Assembly: GCA_021813905.1 (NCBI GenBank)
Contig: JAKAJH010000003.1
Location: forward strand, 12,967-76,966
Origin: Bacteroidota bacterium
Lineage (GTDB): Bacteria > Bacteroidota > Ignavibacteria > UBA10030
Length of the DNA stretch: 64,000 bases
Reading direction: 5' to 3'
Positions 36,871 to 45,086 of this stretch are shown piece by piece (positions within the stretch are counted from its first letter, which is position 1; every line of letters starts with the position of its first letter). A program made the position numbers and the translations under genes. The notes beneath the pieces were generated by a model. It was not told the DNA's origin. It saw only the letters and a list, made by a program, of their open reading frames with translations, and did no database searches.

Positions 36871-37721
36871 AGATCCTGCTCACCGGCGGCAGCGGCCTCG
36901 TGGGTCGCTTTGTGGCGGACGAGCTGATGACGTCACACGCCGTGACGAACCTGGATATCAAGCCGCCGCACCGCGCAGAGATCCCCTGGCAGCGGTTTGA
37001 CCTTCTTATGCCGGACGGACTGGACGAGGTCGTGCGCGGCTTCGATGCCGTTGTTCATCTCGCGGGCATCCCGCATCCGCTGGACCATCCGGCGGAGGTC
37101 GTGTATCGCATCAATGCCCTCGGGACGTATCATCTGCTCGAATCGTGCGTCCGGTGTGACGTCCGACGGTTCGTCTTTCTCTCCAGTGAATCCACGCTGG
37201 GATTCGCATTTTCCACGGTCCGTCAGTGGCCGCTGTTCGTTCCCATCGATGAGTCCCATCCCTTGCGGCCGCAGGACCCGTACGGCCTGAGCAAAGTGAC
37301 CGGGGAGTTGCTGTGCCGGGGCGTGGTGGCGCGCTCGTCGATGACCGCCATCTGTCTGCGGCCGCCATGGATCTGGGTGCCGGAAGAGCGGGAGAAGGCG
37401 ATGTACCGGTCGTTGATCCGTGACTATCCGCGCTGGTCGAAGAATCTTTGGGCGTACATCCACGTGCGTGACGTTGCGCAGGCGATCCAGCTTGCCCTCA
37501 CCGCGGAACCTCCCGAGCGGTTTGCCGCGTGCTTCATCAGCGCCGCCGAAAACTGGACAGGAGAGGACAGCGTCGGTTTATTGAAGAGGTTCTATCCTGA
37601 AACGGCGGATGTTCGTCGAGGCTTTGGCGGTGCCGATTCGTTTCTGAGCCATCGCTTGGCCGAGGATATTCTCGGCTATCATCCGCGGTTCACGCGGAAA
37701 GACATCTTCCCGGACGAATGA
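36867..37721 (+). CDS. NAD-dependent epimerase/dehydratase family protein
   Basis: This 284-residue short-chain dehydrogenase of the extended type opens with the nucleotide-binding TGGSGLVGR (residues 6-14). The catalytic Ser/Tyr-x-x-x-Lys set is represented by LSSEST and YGLSK. VVHLAGIPHP is also typical. The substrate, probably a nucleotide sugar or similar, is not apparent. It is coupled by ATGA overlaps to both neighbours. Confidence 0.85.
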   Translation: MKILLTGGSGLVGRFVADELMTSHAVTNLDIKPPHRAEIPWQRFDLLMPDGLDEVVRGFDAVVHLAGIPHPLDHPAEVVYRINALGTYHLLESCVRCDVRRFVFLSSESTLGFAFSTVRQWPLFVPIDESHPLRPQDPYGLSKVTGELLCRGVVARSSMTAICLRPPWIWVPEEREKAMYRSLIRDYPRWSKNLWAYIHVRDVAQAIQLALTAEPPERFAACFISAAENWTGEDSVGLLKRFYPETADVRRGFGGADSFLSHRLAEDILGYHPRFTRKDIFPDE

Positions 37722-38650
37722 ACCGAAGCCCCCGGCCCGTTCTGATCGACACGGACACCGGCGTGGATGACGCGCTGGCGCTCATGCTGGCGTTTCATTC
37801 TCCCGAACTCTCCGTGAGAGCGATTACCACCGTTGCCGGCAATGCGCCCGTGGACCGCTGCACACGCAACGTCCGGGGATTGCTCCAGGTGCTTCATCCG
37901 GCGACGGTGCCGGAGGTCGGCCGCGGTGCTTCACGACCGCTCCGGCGGGCGCTGACCACGGCGCCCGAAGTGCACGGAACGGACGGCCTGGGCGGGATCT
38001 CTGCGACACTCCCGGCTGCGCGGGTTCCCGTGGTCGACGGCGTTGATCTGATACTTCGGATGAGCCAGAGGTACGGCCGATTGCTGACCATCATCGCTCT
38101 CGGTCCGCTCACGAATCTCGCCCGCGCGCTTCGCAGGAAGCCGGATGTGTTTCGCCGGGTGGGGCGGATCGTGAGCATGGGCGGAGCGTTCTCGGTCCCG
38201 GGAAACACCGGACCGGTCGCGGAGTTCAATGTCTTTGTCGATCCGGATGCGGCCGCCGAAGTGTACGGAAGCGGGATCCCGATCACCATCGTTCCGCTCG
38301 ACGTGACGGAGCAATGCCGGTTCACACGAGACGAACTGCGGACTCTCGCGCCCGGGCGCTCGCCGAAAATCTCGCGTCTCGTTCTCTCCCTGGCACGAGG
38401 GTACATGGAATATCACCGGATGACCGAGGGGTTTGTCGGCGGGTACCTGCATGATCCGCTGGCGGTGGCGGTTGCGGCGCAGCCATCCCTCGTCCGGTGT
38501 GAGCCGTCGCGCGTTGTCGTTGAGCGGGACGGACATTCGCTCCGCGGAATGACGTCGAAGGTCGGCGTCCGCCGGTCATCGGTCGAGGTCGCGGTCCAGG
38601 TCAACCGCACGCGCTTTCGCCGATTGTTCCATTCGCGTCTGCTTCCCTGA
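37718..38650 (+). CDS. Inosine-uridine preferring nucleoside hydrolase family protein
   Basis: This 310-residue enzyme has the calcium-binding DTDTGVDDA motif (Asp11, Asp13, Asp17, Asp18), which defines nucleoside hydrolases that cleave ribonucleosides to base plus ribose. Other family landmarks are TVAGNA, IALGPLTNLA, EFNVFVDPDAA and the late HDPLAVA. It is a probable salvage enzyme. The start overlaps the preceding stop. Confidence 0.92.
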   Translation: MNRSPRPVLIDTDTGVDDALALMLAFHSPELSVRAITTVAGNAPVDRCTRNVRGLLQVLHPATVPEVGRGASRPLRRALTTAPEVHGTDGLGGISATLPAARVPVVDGVDLILRMSQRYGRLLTIIALGPLTNLARALRRKPDVFRRVGRIVSMGGAFSVPGNTGPVAEFNVFVDPDAAAEVYGSGIPITIVPLDVTEQCRFTRDELRTLAPGRSPKISRLVLSLARGYMEYHRMTEGFVGGYLHDPLAVAVAAQPSLVRCEPSRVVVERDGHSLRGMTSKVGVRRSSVEVAVQVNRTRFRRLFHSRLLP

Positions 38651-38663
38651 CGGAGTCCGCCCG

Positions 38664-40583
38664 GTGCGCTCATCGCTGAAAGCCCGGCCGTTTTTCTCCT
38701 TCATCGCCGTCGTGCTGTTGGTGATCCGCATGCAGGGACAGGATTTTGACCGATCCATGGACATTGTGCCGGCGGATTCTCTCGGGCGCTCGGTCATTTC
38801 CTTTGAGCGCCTGCTGAACACGTTCACCTGGGATGGGGTGCTGAACTTCGCGCGCGCATCCGCAGACTGGAGCATCGAAACGAATCAATCCGCCCGCGCC
38901 CGGCTGATCCGTGCCGGCCAGTCGTCCATCCAGCGCGAGTACGCCGGCGCGTTCACCCTCCGCTACCTTCCCCAACGTGCTCTCAGTCCGTTCGTCTCGG
39001 CCAATGCCATGGTGGTCACAGACAATCGGGCCGTCGAGCTCGGCCGTACGTCGCAGGATCGCGGACTGATCGGTGTGACCTGGACGCCGGCCGAACCGAT
39101 CCGGACTTCGGTTGCGGCCGGAATGGAGTTCGACTGGCAGGAGAATCAGCACGATCAGGGTTTGTCGTACGCGCTGGGACTCGATGCGCCGACACTTAGC
39201 GTAGGTGAGTTCCTGTCGGGTCTGGCGGCGCACTGGTCGGAATCCCGGCTCGAGCGACGCCGGCCTCACGACGGCGACGTGGTGCTTCAACTCGTCCGGG
39301 ACTTTACCGGGGGAACGCGGGATTCACTGGGAGTACGGTTCAACACGCAGCGGCGGGAATTCTATGCATCGGGGACACCGGAGATCCTTGCCATCTACGG
39401 CGTGGACTATAATGTATTTGAACGAGAGATGTCCGCCTGGAACGTGGCCAACCGACTTGAGTATCCGCTCGCCGTGAACGTGCGTCTCTCCGTCGGGGCT
39501 GAGGTGGGAAATCGGATTATCGATCGTCGGAACCGGTATCAGGATCCGACCAATGCCCGGCTCTCGCCGGTCGGTTCGCGGATCCAGGAATTCCAGATGG
39601 GCGGAAGCATTGCCCTGGACTGGAGCCAGGGGGACTGGATGCGGTCCCGCTGGACATTCGCCCATACGGAAAGTGAGGAGCGACACACGGCGGAAACGAA
39701 TGCGGGACTGTCCGCTGTTCTCGTTGATAATCAGCAGGCATTAGCCCGTCGGCTGGATAACACCGCGGCCCGAACGACCGCCTCAGGTCAGGGGGATTTC
39801 AGAATTTCTGCGGCGGACCGTTTGCAGATGCAGATTTCGGCGAGTATTTTGCGCTATGACACGCCGGACACGCTCAACACGGACGACCGGGATGAACTCA
39901 ACATCTCAGCCAGCCTTCGGTACTCACACCGCTTCGGGCGTGTGTTGACTGGTGCGATCGAAGCGAATCTGCAGCTGGCGCACCTCGTGTATTTGAGCCG
40001 GTTCCAAAGTGCGAACAACCAGTGGAACCGGGTGATTCGTCTGGCGCCGATCGTGGAATATCGACCGACGGCATGGCTGCAGTCGGTGTTGCGCACCGAA
40101 GTGCTGGCCAATTATACGGTGAGCGATTTCGAAGAGCAGGTCGCCTCGGTTCGCAGTTACTCGTTCCGCCAGGCCGCATGGACGGATTCGACGGCGTTTC
40201 GCGTGACCCGCCGGATTCATGCAGCGATCTCCGGCAGTGTCCGGCTGACAGAGCGAGGGATTCTGCGGTGGAAGGAGTTTCAGGAGCGACCCGAAGACTA
40301 CTATGTGGAGAAATCGCTCTGGCCGCGGGTCGAGGTACTGGCGGGGGAATGGTCGTTCGAGGTCGGTTTTCGGTACTTCGGCCAGGACCGGTACGGCTAT
40401 CAGAACGGAGCGCGTGTGTTTCAGCAGTCGTTTGAGTCGCGCGGTCCGACCGGCCGGATCGGATGGGCCATGGGCGGTTTTCAGCGGATCGACATGGAAG
40501 GATGGCGGGAGGAGCAACGGGTGAACGGATCGGTGACCACGACAATTCCCAATGTGCGCCTGACGGCGAGTGCATTCCTATGA
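38664..40583 (+). CDS. Putative outer-membrane beta-barrel protein (639 aa)
   Basis: This protein has a signal peptide (about 1-25, ending MQGQ). The body shows alternating hydrophobic/polar strands throughout, with many aromatic residues, and the protein ends RLTASAFL, which fits the last strand of a barrel. No plug, TonB box or enzymatic motif is seen. It starts at a GTG with CGGAG upstream and overlaps the RsbW-like gene by three bases. No specific family is recognised; a porin or transporter role is only inferred. Confidence 0.65.
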   Translation: MRSSLKARPFFSFIAVVLLVIRMQGQDFDRSMDIVPADSLGRSVISFERLLNTFTWDGVLNFARASADWSIETNQSARARLIRAGQSSIQREYAGAFTLRYLPQRALSPFVSANAMVVTDNRAVELGRTSQDRGLIGVTWTPAEPIRTSVAAGMEFDWQENQHDQGLSYALGLDAPTLSVGEFLSGLAAHWSESRLERRRPHDGDVVLQLVRDFTGGTRDSLGVRFNTQRREFYASGTPEILAIYGVDYNVFEREMSAWNVANRLEYPLAVNVRLSVGAEVGNRIIDRRNRYQDPTNARLSPVGSRIQEFQMGGSIALDWSQGDWMRSRWTFAHTESEERHTAETNAGLSAVLVDNQQALARRLDNTAARTTASGQGDFRISAADRLQMQISASILRYDTPDTLNTDDRDELNISASLRYSHRFGRVLTGAIEANLQLAHLVYLSRFQSANNQWNRVIRLAPIVEYRPTAWLQSVLRTEVLANYTVSDFEEQVASVRSYSFRQAAWTDSTAFRVTRRIHAAISGSVRLTERGILRWKEFQERPEDYYVEKSLWPRVEVLAGEWSFEVGFRYFGQDRYGYQNGARVFQQSFESRGPTGRIGWAMGGFQRIDMEGWREEQRVNGSVTTTIPNVRLTASAFL

Positions 40584-41044
40584 ACAGTCGGAAGTCTGCA
40601 CGGCGAAAGACAGCGCCCCGTCCCGTGGCCGGCCGCGGGGCGTACGAGCTCCGCCTGGCGAGCAATCCCCGGAACATCGGTCGCGTGGAGGGGTTCCTCA
40701 ACGATGTCAACCGCAAGGCGCGGCTGGATGATGGCACGATGTACCGTTTGCTGGTGGCATGCACTGAGGCCGTGAACAACGCGATCATTCACGGAAATCA
40801 TTCCGATCCCGCGAAGGAAGTGGTGGTAACCTGCCGCATCAGCCGGAATTGCCTTCAACTCCGTGTGCGGGACCAGGGAACCGGGTTCGATGCGGACCAT
40901 CTGCCGAATCCCGTCGAAGAGAGGAACCTCCTGCGTGAAAGCGGGCGGGGCGTGTTTCTGATGCGGAGCCTCATGGACGAGGTGAAGTTCCGGAGGCTTC
41001 GGAAGGGATCGACGGTGACCATGCGGATCTGCATGGAACGATAG
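40580..41044 (+). CDS. RsbW/SpoIIAB-like serine kinase or anti-sigma regulatory ATPase
   Basis: This 154-residue protein is a compact GHKL ATPase. It shows the N-box (TEAVNNAIIHGN, with Asn66/Asn67), G1 (RDQGTGFD, Asp98) and G2 (SGRGVFLM, Gly122-Gly124). Such proteins phosphorylate an anti-anti-sigma factor or sequester a sigma factor. No STAS partner or cognate sigma is adjacent, so its partner lies elsewhere. A basic N terminus (MNSRKSARRK) is unusual. It is the last gene before a bidirectional terminator. Confidence 0.85.
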   Translation: MNSRKSARRKTAPRPVAGRGAYELRLASNPRNIGRVEGFLNDVNRKARLDDGTMYRLLVACTEAVNNAIIHGNHSDPAKEVVVTCRISRNCLQLRVRDQGTGFDADHLPNPVEERNLLRESGRGVFLMRSLMDEVKFRRLRKGSTVTMRICMER

Positions 41045-41062
41045 ATCGACGCGACGCAGAGA

Positions 41063-41106
41063 AAAGCAAAAAGGCCCATCCGGCTGAACCGGACGGGCCT
41101 TTCTTG
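41063..41106. terminator. Bidirectional rho-independent terminator
   Basis: GGCCCATCCGG (41073-41083) pairs with CCGGACGGGCC (41089-41099) across a short loop with one mismatch. An A run lies before it and a T-rich run after it, so it can stop transcription from both the RsbW-like gene and the converging FadL-type gene. Confidence 0.85.
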
Positions 41107-41124
41107 TTGCAGGAAGCGTTGCGA

Positions 41125-42453
41125 TCAGAACGAGTAGCCGATATCGACGCTGATCAGATTCGCGATGCTGTTGTACGTGCCGGGCAGCGACGGATTGTTC
41201 GTCGCACGCTCGGCGAACAGCACGATCATGTATGCGAGATCGACGTGGAGGTTCTGGTCAATCTTGTAGCTGCCGCCGACGCTCAGATCCGTGCGGTCGC
41301 CATCGGGCAGCATCGGCTCGGTCTTCACCGGGGGCTGCGGGGAGATGTCCATGATCAAACCGGCGCGGAGCGTCAGCTGATCATCGTACTTGTACTCCGC
41401 ACCGACGCGGCCCAGGTATCCGTCGTCCCAGTTCTTGTAATCCGTCGAGGGACCCTGGAGGACCTTCTGCACGATCACCGGGGGCGGCCCTGCGCTTACC
41501 ACTAGGTTTGCCGTCGGACCGACCGGAAGGTCGAGCGTCAGTTTGTCATACGCGCTCCAGCCCACATACTGGAAGTCGGCTTCAACCGTGAGTTCCGGCA
41601 TCACCTGATACGCGGCACCGACGTAAATATTCATCGGCATCGGAAGCGTTGCCTTGCCGTCGCCGCCGGGGGTGAATTGTCCCATATCCCCCATATCGCT
41701 GAAGGTCGCGGTGCCGGAGAAATCCAGCTTTGTCTCGGACCGGAAGGAGGCGCCCAACGACAGCTCGGGCATGGGCTTGTAGATCACGCCGAAGTTGAAT
41801 CCGAAGCCGCTTGCCGTGGCATCGAGCTTCACCGAGCCGTCGGCTGCACTGGAGGGCACGGGTGCATACACGCCCGGTGCAACGGTCACCAACGTGCGGT
41901 AGATCGGTCCCACTTTGCGGCTCATTGTGACGCTGCCGTAAACGTAGCTGAGGCCGAACCCGACCGAGAGGTCATCCGAGATCTTGTAGCCGATGCTCGG
42001 GTTCACATAGAATGTCTGCAGGTCGGTCTTCACGGCAAGGTAGCGGCCCGGCCATGAGTTGTCGTTCGGCCATTCGGTGCCGAGTCCGTACGGCGTGAAG
42101 ACGCCGAGTCCCAGGACCATCTGATCGTCAACCGCATATGTTCCGTACAGATTGGGCGGGAAGAAGACCAGCGAGGAGGCCTTGGTCTCCGCACCCGTCG
42201 GACGATAGGTGAATTTGGTCGACGGCAGGATGAACGTGCCACCGCCGAGGAGATTGATGCCCTGCTGGAATCCAAGGCCGGCGGGGTTGAAGTACACCGC
42301 CGATGCGTCGGACGCCCGGGCAACGAATGCACCGCCCATACCAACGGCGCGTGCGCCATGCTCGTTCAACTGGTATCCGCCCGCAAAAGCGGTGGTCACG
42401 AGAAGCGTGGCCAACACAACCAGGCACGAGATGTGAACAAGGAATCTCTTCAA
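41125..42453 (-). CDS. FadL/OmpP1/TodX-family outer-membrane transporter
   Basis: This 442-residue protein has a signal peptide (about 1-24, ending TTAFA) followed by the FadL hallmark region GYQLNEHGARAVGMGGAFVARASDASAVYFNPAGL. Members are 14-strand barrels that take up long-chain fatty acids or other hydrophobic molecules. The C terminus ends in a strand closing with Phe (SVDIGYSF). I place the start at TTG 42453 because a perfect AGGAGG lies five bases upstream (42464-42459) and the signal peptide begins there; a longer frame adds a non-signal extension. Substrate is unknown. Confidence 0.9.
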   Translation of the reverse strand: MKRFLVHISCLVVLATLLVTTAFAGGYQLNEHGARAVGMGGAFVARASDASAVYFNPAGLGFQQGINLLGGGTFILPSTKFTYRPTGAETKASSLVFFPPNLYGTYAVDDQMVLGLGVFTPYGLGTEWPNDNSWPGRYLAVKTDLQTFYVNPSIGYKISDDLSVGFGLSYVYGSVTMSRKVGPIYRTLVTVAPGVYAPVPSSAADGSVKLDATASGFGFNFGVIYKPMPELSLGASFRSETKLDFSGTATFSDMGDMGQFTPGGDGKATLPMPMNIYVGAAYQVMPELTVEADFQYVGWSAYDKLTLDLPVGPTANLVVSAGPPPVIVQKVLQGPSTDYKNWDDGYLGRVGAEYKYDDQLTLRAGLIMDISPQPPVKTEPMLPDGDRTDLSVGGSYKIDQNLHVDLAYMIVLFAERATNNPSLPGTYNSIANLISVDIGYSF

Positions 42454-42529
42454 GGGACCTCCTGTGAGATGTGTGAAGGATGTGGGATGTGAGGGAACCT
42501 TGGTGAAGAAGGGATTTTTGGACTGGCAA

Positions 42530-42558
42530 ATGATAAGGAATGAATCTTTGAGATGCAA
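42530..42558 (-). promoter_or_regulatory. Sigma-70-like promoter for the FadL-type gene
   Basis: On the minus strand TTGCAT (42558-42553) and TATCAT (42535-42530) are 17 bases apart. The -10 also reads TATCATTTG, close to TANNTTTG. Confidence 0.5.
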
Positions 42559-42669
42559 GATTCAGGAATCCCCGCTCCGTCCTCCTGACGCGCTGTCCGG
42601 AAATTCATCAATGACTCGGGGAAGCCCTCTGGTTGCGGGAGGGGCGTTTTTTGGTTATCATCATAGTCA

Positions 42670-43689
42670 ATGATCACCCTTTTGGGCATCGAATCCTCGT
42701 GTGACGAGACTTCGGCGGCTGTCCTCCGGGACGGAACGCTCCTGTCCAACGTCACCGTCAGCCAGATGGCGCATATCGCGCACGGGGGCGTTGTGCCGGA
42801 ACTGGCCTCGAGGGCCCACCAGCAGCTCATCGTCCCGATCGTGGAAGAGGCGCTCAAGCAGGCGGGAGTCACCCGGAGCGAACTGAGCGCCGTCGCCGCG
42901 GTGTACGGCCCGGGATTGATCGGATCTCTGCTCGTCGGCCTGAGCTTCGGCAAGGCATTTGCAGCGGGGTTGGGCATTCCGTTCATCGGCGTCAATCACA
43001 TGGAAGCCCATCTTCTCTCCCATTTTATTGATGAGCCGCGCCCGGAGTATCCGTTCGTGAACCTCACCGTGTCCGGGGGACACACGCAGCTCGTGCTCGT
43101 GCGGGGAACGTTCGACTACGCGCTCCTCGGTGAAACGAGGGACGATGCCGCCGGCGAAGCGTTCGATAAGGTGGCAAAGATGCTGGGGGCCGGCTACCCG
43201 GGCGGTCCCGCCATCGACCGTCTGGCGGCCGAGGGGAATCCGCGATTCGTCTCGTTCCCGCGTCCGGCCCTCGATGATGATTCGTTCGAATTCAGTTTCA
43301 GCGGCCTCAAGACCTCCGTGCTGTACTATCTCCGCAAGGTCGGCTATCGGCCGGGCGATTCACCGCAACTGATGCGCGATGTGGCGGCGAGTTTCCAGAC
43401 CGCGGTGGTGGACGTGCTGCTCGCAAAGCTGATGCGCGCCGCAGAACGGTTCGGCGTGCGTGATGTCGCCGTGGCCGGCGGCGTGTCGGCGAATTCCGAG
43501 CTCCGCCGACGACTGCAGATGGAAGCGACGATCCGTCATCTGCGCGCTCACATTCCCCGGTTCGATCTGTGTACGGACAACGGCGCCATGGTGGCGCTGG
43601 TCGGCTACGAACACCTTCGGGCGGGGCGCACGTCGCCGGACGACCTGACCGCGCATCCTGATCTGCAGTTTGCCGTTTCGCGCGCCTGA
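42670..43689 (+). CDS. tsaD: tRNA N6-adenosine threonylcarbamoyltransferase TsaD
   Basis: This 339-residue ASKHA-fold enzyme transfers the threonylcarbamoyl group to A37 of tRNAs reading ANN codons. The family signature is clear: GIESSCDETS at 6-15, metal-binding His110 and His114 in NHMEAHLLSH, VSGGHT, GEAFDKVAKMLG, SGLKTS and CTDNGAM. Length is standard. It begins a coupled run with the chorismate mutase and MltG genes. Confidence 0.97.
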   Translation: MITLLGIESSCDETSAAVLRDGTLLSNVTVSQMAHIAHGGVVPELASRAHQQLIVPIVEEALKQAGVTRSELSAVAAVYGPGLIGSLLVGLSFGKAFAAGLGIPFIGVNHMEAHLLSHFIDEPRPEYPFVNLTVSGGHTQLVLVRGTFDYALLGETRDDAAGEAFDKVAKMLGAGYPGGPAIDRLAAEGNPRFVSFPRPALDDDSFEFSFSGLKTSVLYYLRKVGYRPGDSPQLMRDVAASFQTAVVDVLLAKLMRAAERFGVRDVAVAGGVSANSELRRRLQMEATIRHLRAHIPRFDLCTDNGAMVALVGYEHLRAGRTSPDDLTAHPDLQFAVSRA

Positions 43690-43701
43690 GGATCTTCCCG
43701 C

Positions 43702-44022
43702 ATGACCATGCCCGAGCAGGATCTTCACGAATGGCGCCGCCGGATCGATGAGCTCGACCGGACGCTGGTGCGCTTGCTGAACGAGCGGGCTGAATACGCC
43801 ATGCGGATCGGCGAGTGGAAACACGAGCGGGGAATGGACATCCGGGTCCCGGCCCGCGAGACGGAGGTGCTGCAAAACGCCGTTCGCTGGAACCCCGGTC
43901 CTCTCGGCGAAGAAGCCATCCGACGCTTGTTCGAGCAGATCATGATCGAGACCCGGGCGCTTGAGCAGCAGTCGGAGAGCCCGTCCTCCCACGAACCGAA
44001 CGTCCCGCCGAACACACCATGA
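43702..44022 (+). CDS. Chorismate mutase, AroQ class
   Basis: This 106-residue all-helical protein converts chorismate to prephenate for phenylalanine and tyrosine. The AroQ active-site residues are present: Arg13 in RRRIDELD, Arg29, Lys40, and an ARETEVL helix carrying the Arg52/Glu55 region. It is a stand-alone domain, not fused to prephenate dehydratase. The tail (about 90-106) is Ser/Pro-rich. It overlaps mltG by four bases. Confidence 0.88.
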   Translation: MTMPEQDLHEWRRRIDELDRTLVRLLNERAEYAMRIGEWKHERGMDIRVPARETEVLQNAVRWNPGPLGEEAIRRLFEQIMIETRALEQQSESPSSHEPNVPPNTP

Positions 44023-45086
44023 TACCACCGATCCTTCGCTCACGATGGACCGCGATCACCGGCGGGATCGTGCTGATCGTCCTGCTGTCCATCACCATCA
44101 TTTTTTGGCTTCCCAATCCGCGCGTGAATCCGGCAGGCGTGGTCGTGACCATTCCCCGGGGAGCATCCTTCCATGCAGTGACCGATTCGCTCGACAAGGC
44201 GGGTGTCTTACGCAGCACGCTCACGTTCAAGCTTGCCGGACGGCTGCTCGGCTACACCACCCGGATCAAAGTCGGCAAGTACCTCTTCGCACCGGGCATG
44301 TCCAACCTGGACATCCTCAAGGACATTGAAGTGGGGAAATCGAGACTGATCATCGCCGTCACCATCCCGGAAGGGTGGAGGATGGACGCGATCGTCCGGA
44401 AGTACCGTCGGGATCTCGGGATCGACGCGGAGCGCATGCTTGCGCTGTGCACCGACTCCGCATTCACACACCGCCTCGGCATCGACGCATCCACGCTGGA
44501 AGGATACCTCATGCCCGATACGTACTCCTTCTACTGGCAAACGGATGAGCGTGAGATCGTCGAGCGGATGGTGGAGCAGTTCCGCCTTTTCTATGTCGAT
44601 TCGCTTCGGACGCGGCAGCATGATCTTCATGTCTCCCTGCGTGAGGTCATGACGCTGGCCTCTATTGTAGAGGCAGAATCGGGCGTCGACAATGAGCGGA
44701 GCACGATCGCCGGGGTGTACTGGAACCGGCTGCAGAAGCGTATGAAACTGGAGGCGGATCCGACCGTCCAGTATGCCCTGGGAAGCACGCCCCGGCGGCT
44801 GACCTTCCGCGATCTTCGGTTGGATTCGCCGTACAACACGTATCGCCGGTACGGACTTCCGCCCGGTCCGATCAATAATCCCGGCCGGAAGGCGATTCTG
44901 GCGGTCCTGTATCCGGAACGCCATCAGTATCTCTATTTTGTCGCCACAGGGCAGGGGGGACACCGGTTCTCCCGGTCGTTTGCGGAACATCAGCGGGCGA
45001 TCCGGTTGTATCACCAGGCGCGCCGCCAGCAACGGAGTCTGCTTCGCCAATCGGTCCAAAATCCGGCGTTGGGACAGGCAAAGTGA
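44019..45086 (+). CDS. mltG: Endolytic murein transglycosylase MltG (YceG family)
   Basis: This 355-residue inner-membrane enzyme cuts nascent glycan strands and is thought to terminate their growth. A single N-terminal helix (about 13-30) anchors it, a LysM-like segment follows (about 41-105), and the catalytic Glu is Glu218 in ASIVEAESG. Other landmarks are EGYLMPDTY and ADPTVQYALG, and near the end YNTYRRYGLPPGPINNPG. Length is as expected. Confidence 0.95.
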   Translation: MIPPILRSRWTAITGGIVLIVLLSITIIFWLPNPRVNPAGVVVTIPRGASFHAVTDSLDKAGVLRSTLTFKLAGRLLGYTTRIKVGKYLFAPGMSNLDILKDIEVGKSRLIIAVTIPEGWRMDAIVRKYRRDLGIDAERMLALCTDSAFTHRLGIDASTLEGYLMPDTYSFYWQTDEREIVERMVEQFRLFYVDSLRTRQHDLHVSLREVMTLASIVEAESGVDNERSTIAGVYWNRLQKRMKLEADPTVQYALGSTPRRLTFRDLRLDSPYNTYRRYGLPPGPINNPGRKAILAVLYPERHQYLYFVATGQGGHRFSRSFAEHQRAIRLYHQARRQQRSLLRQSVQNPALGQAK

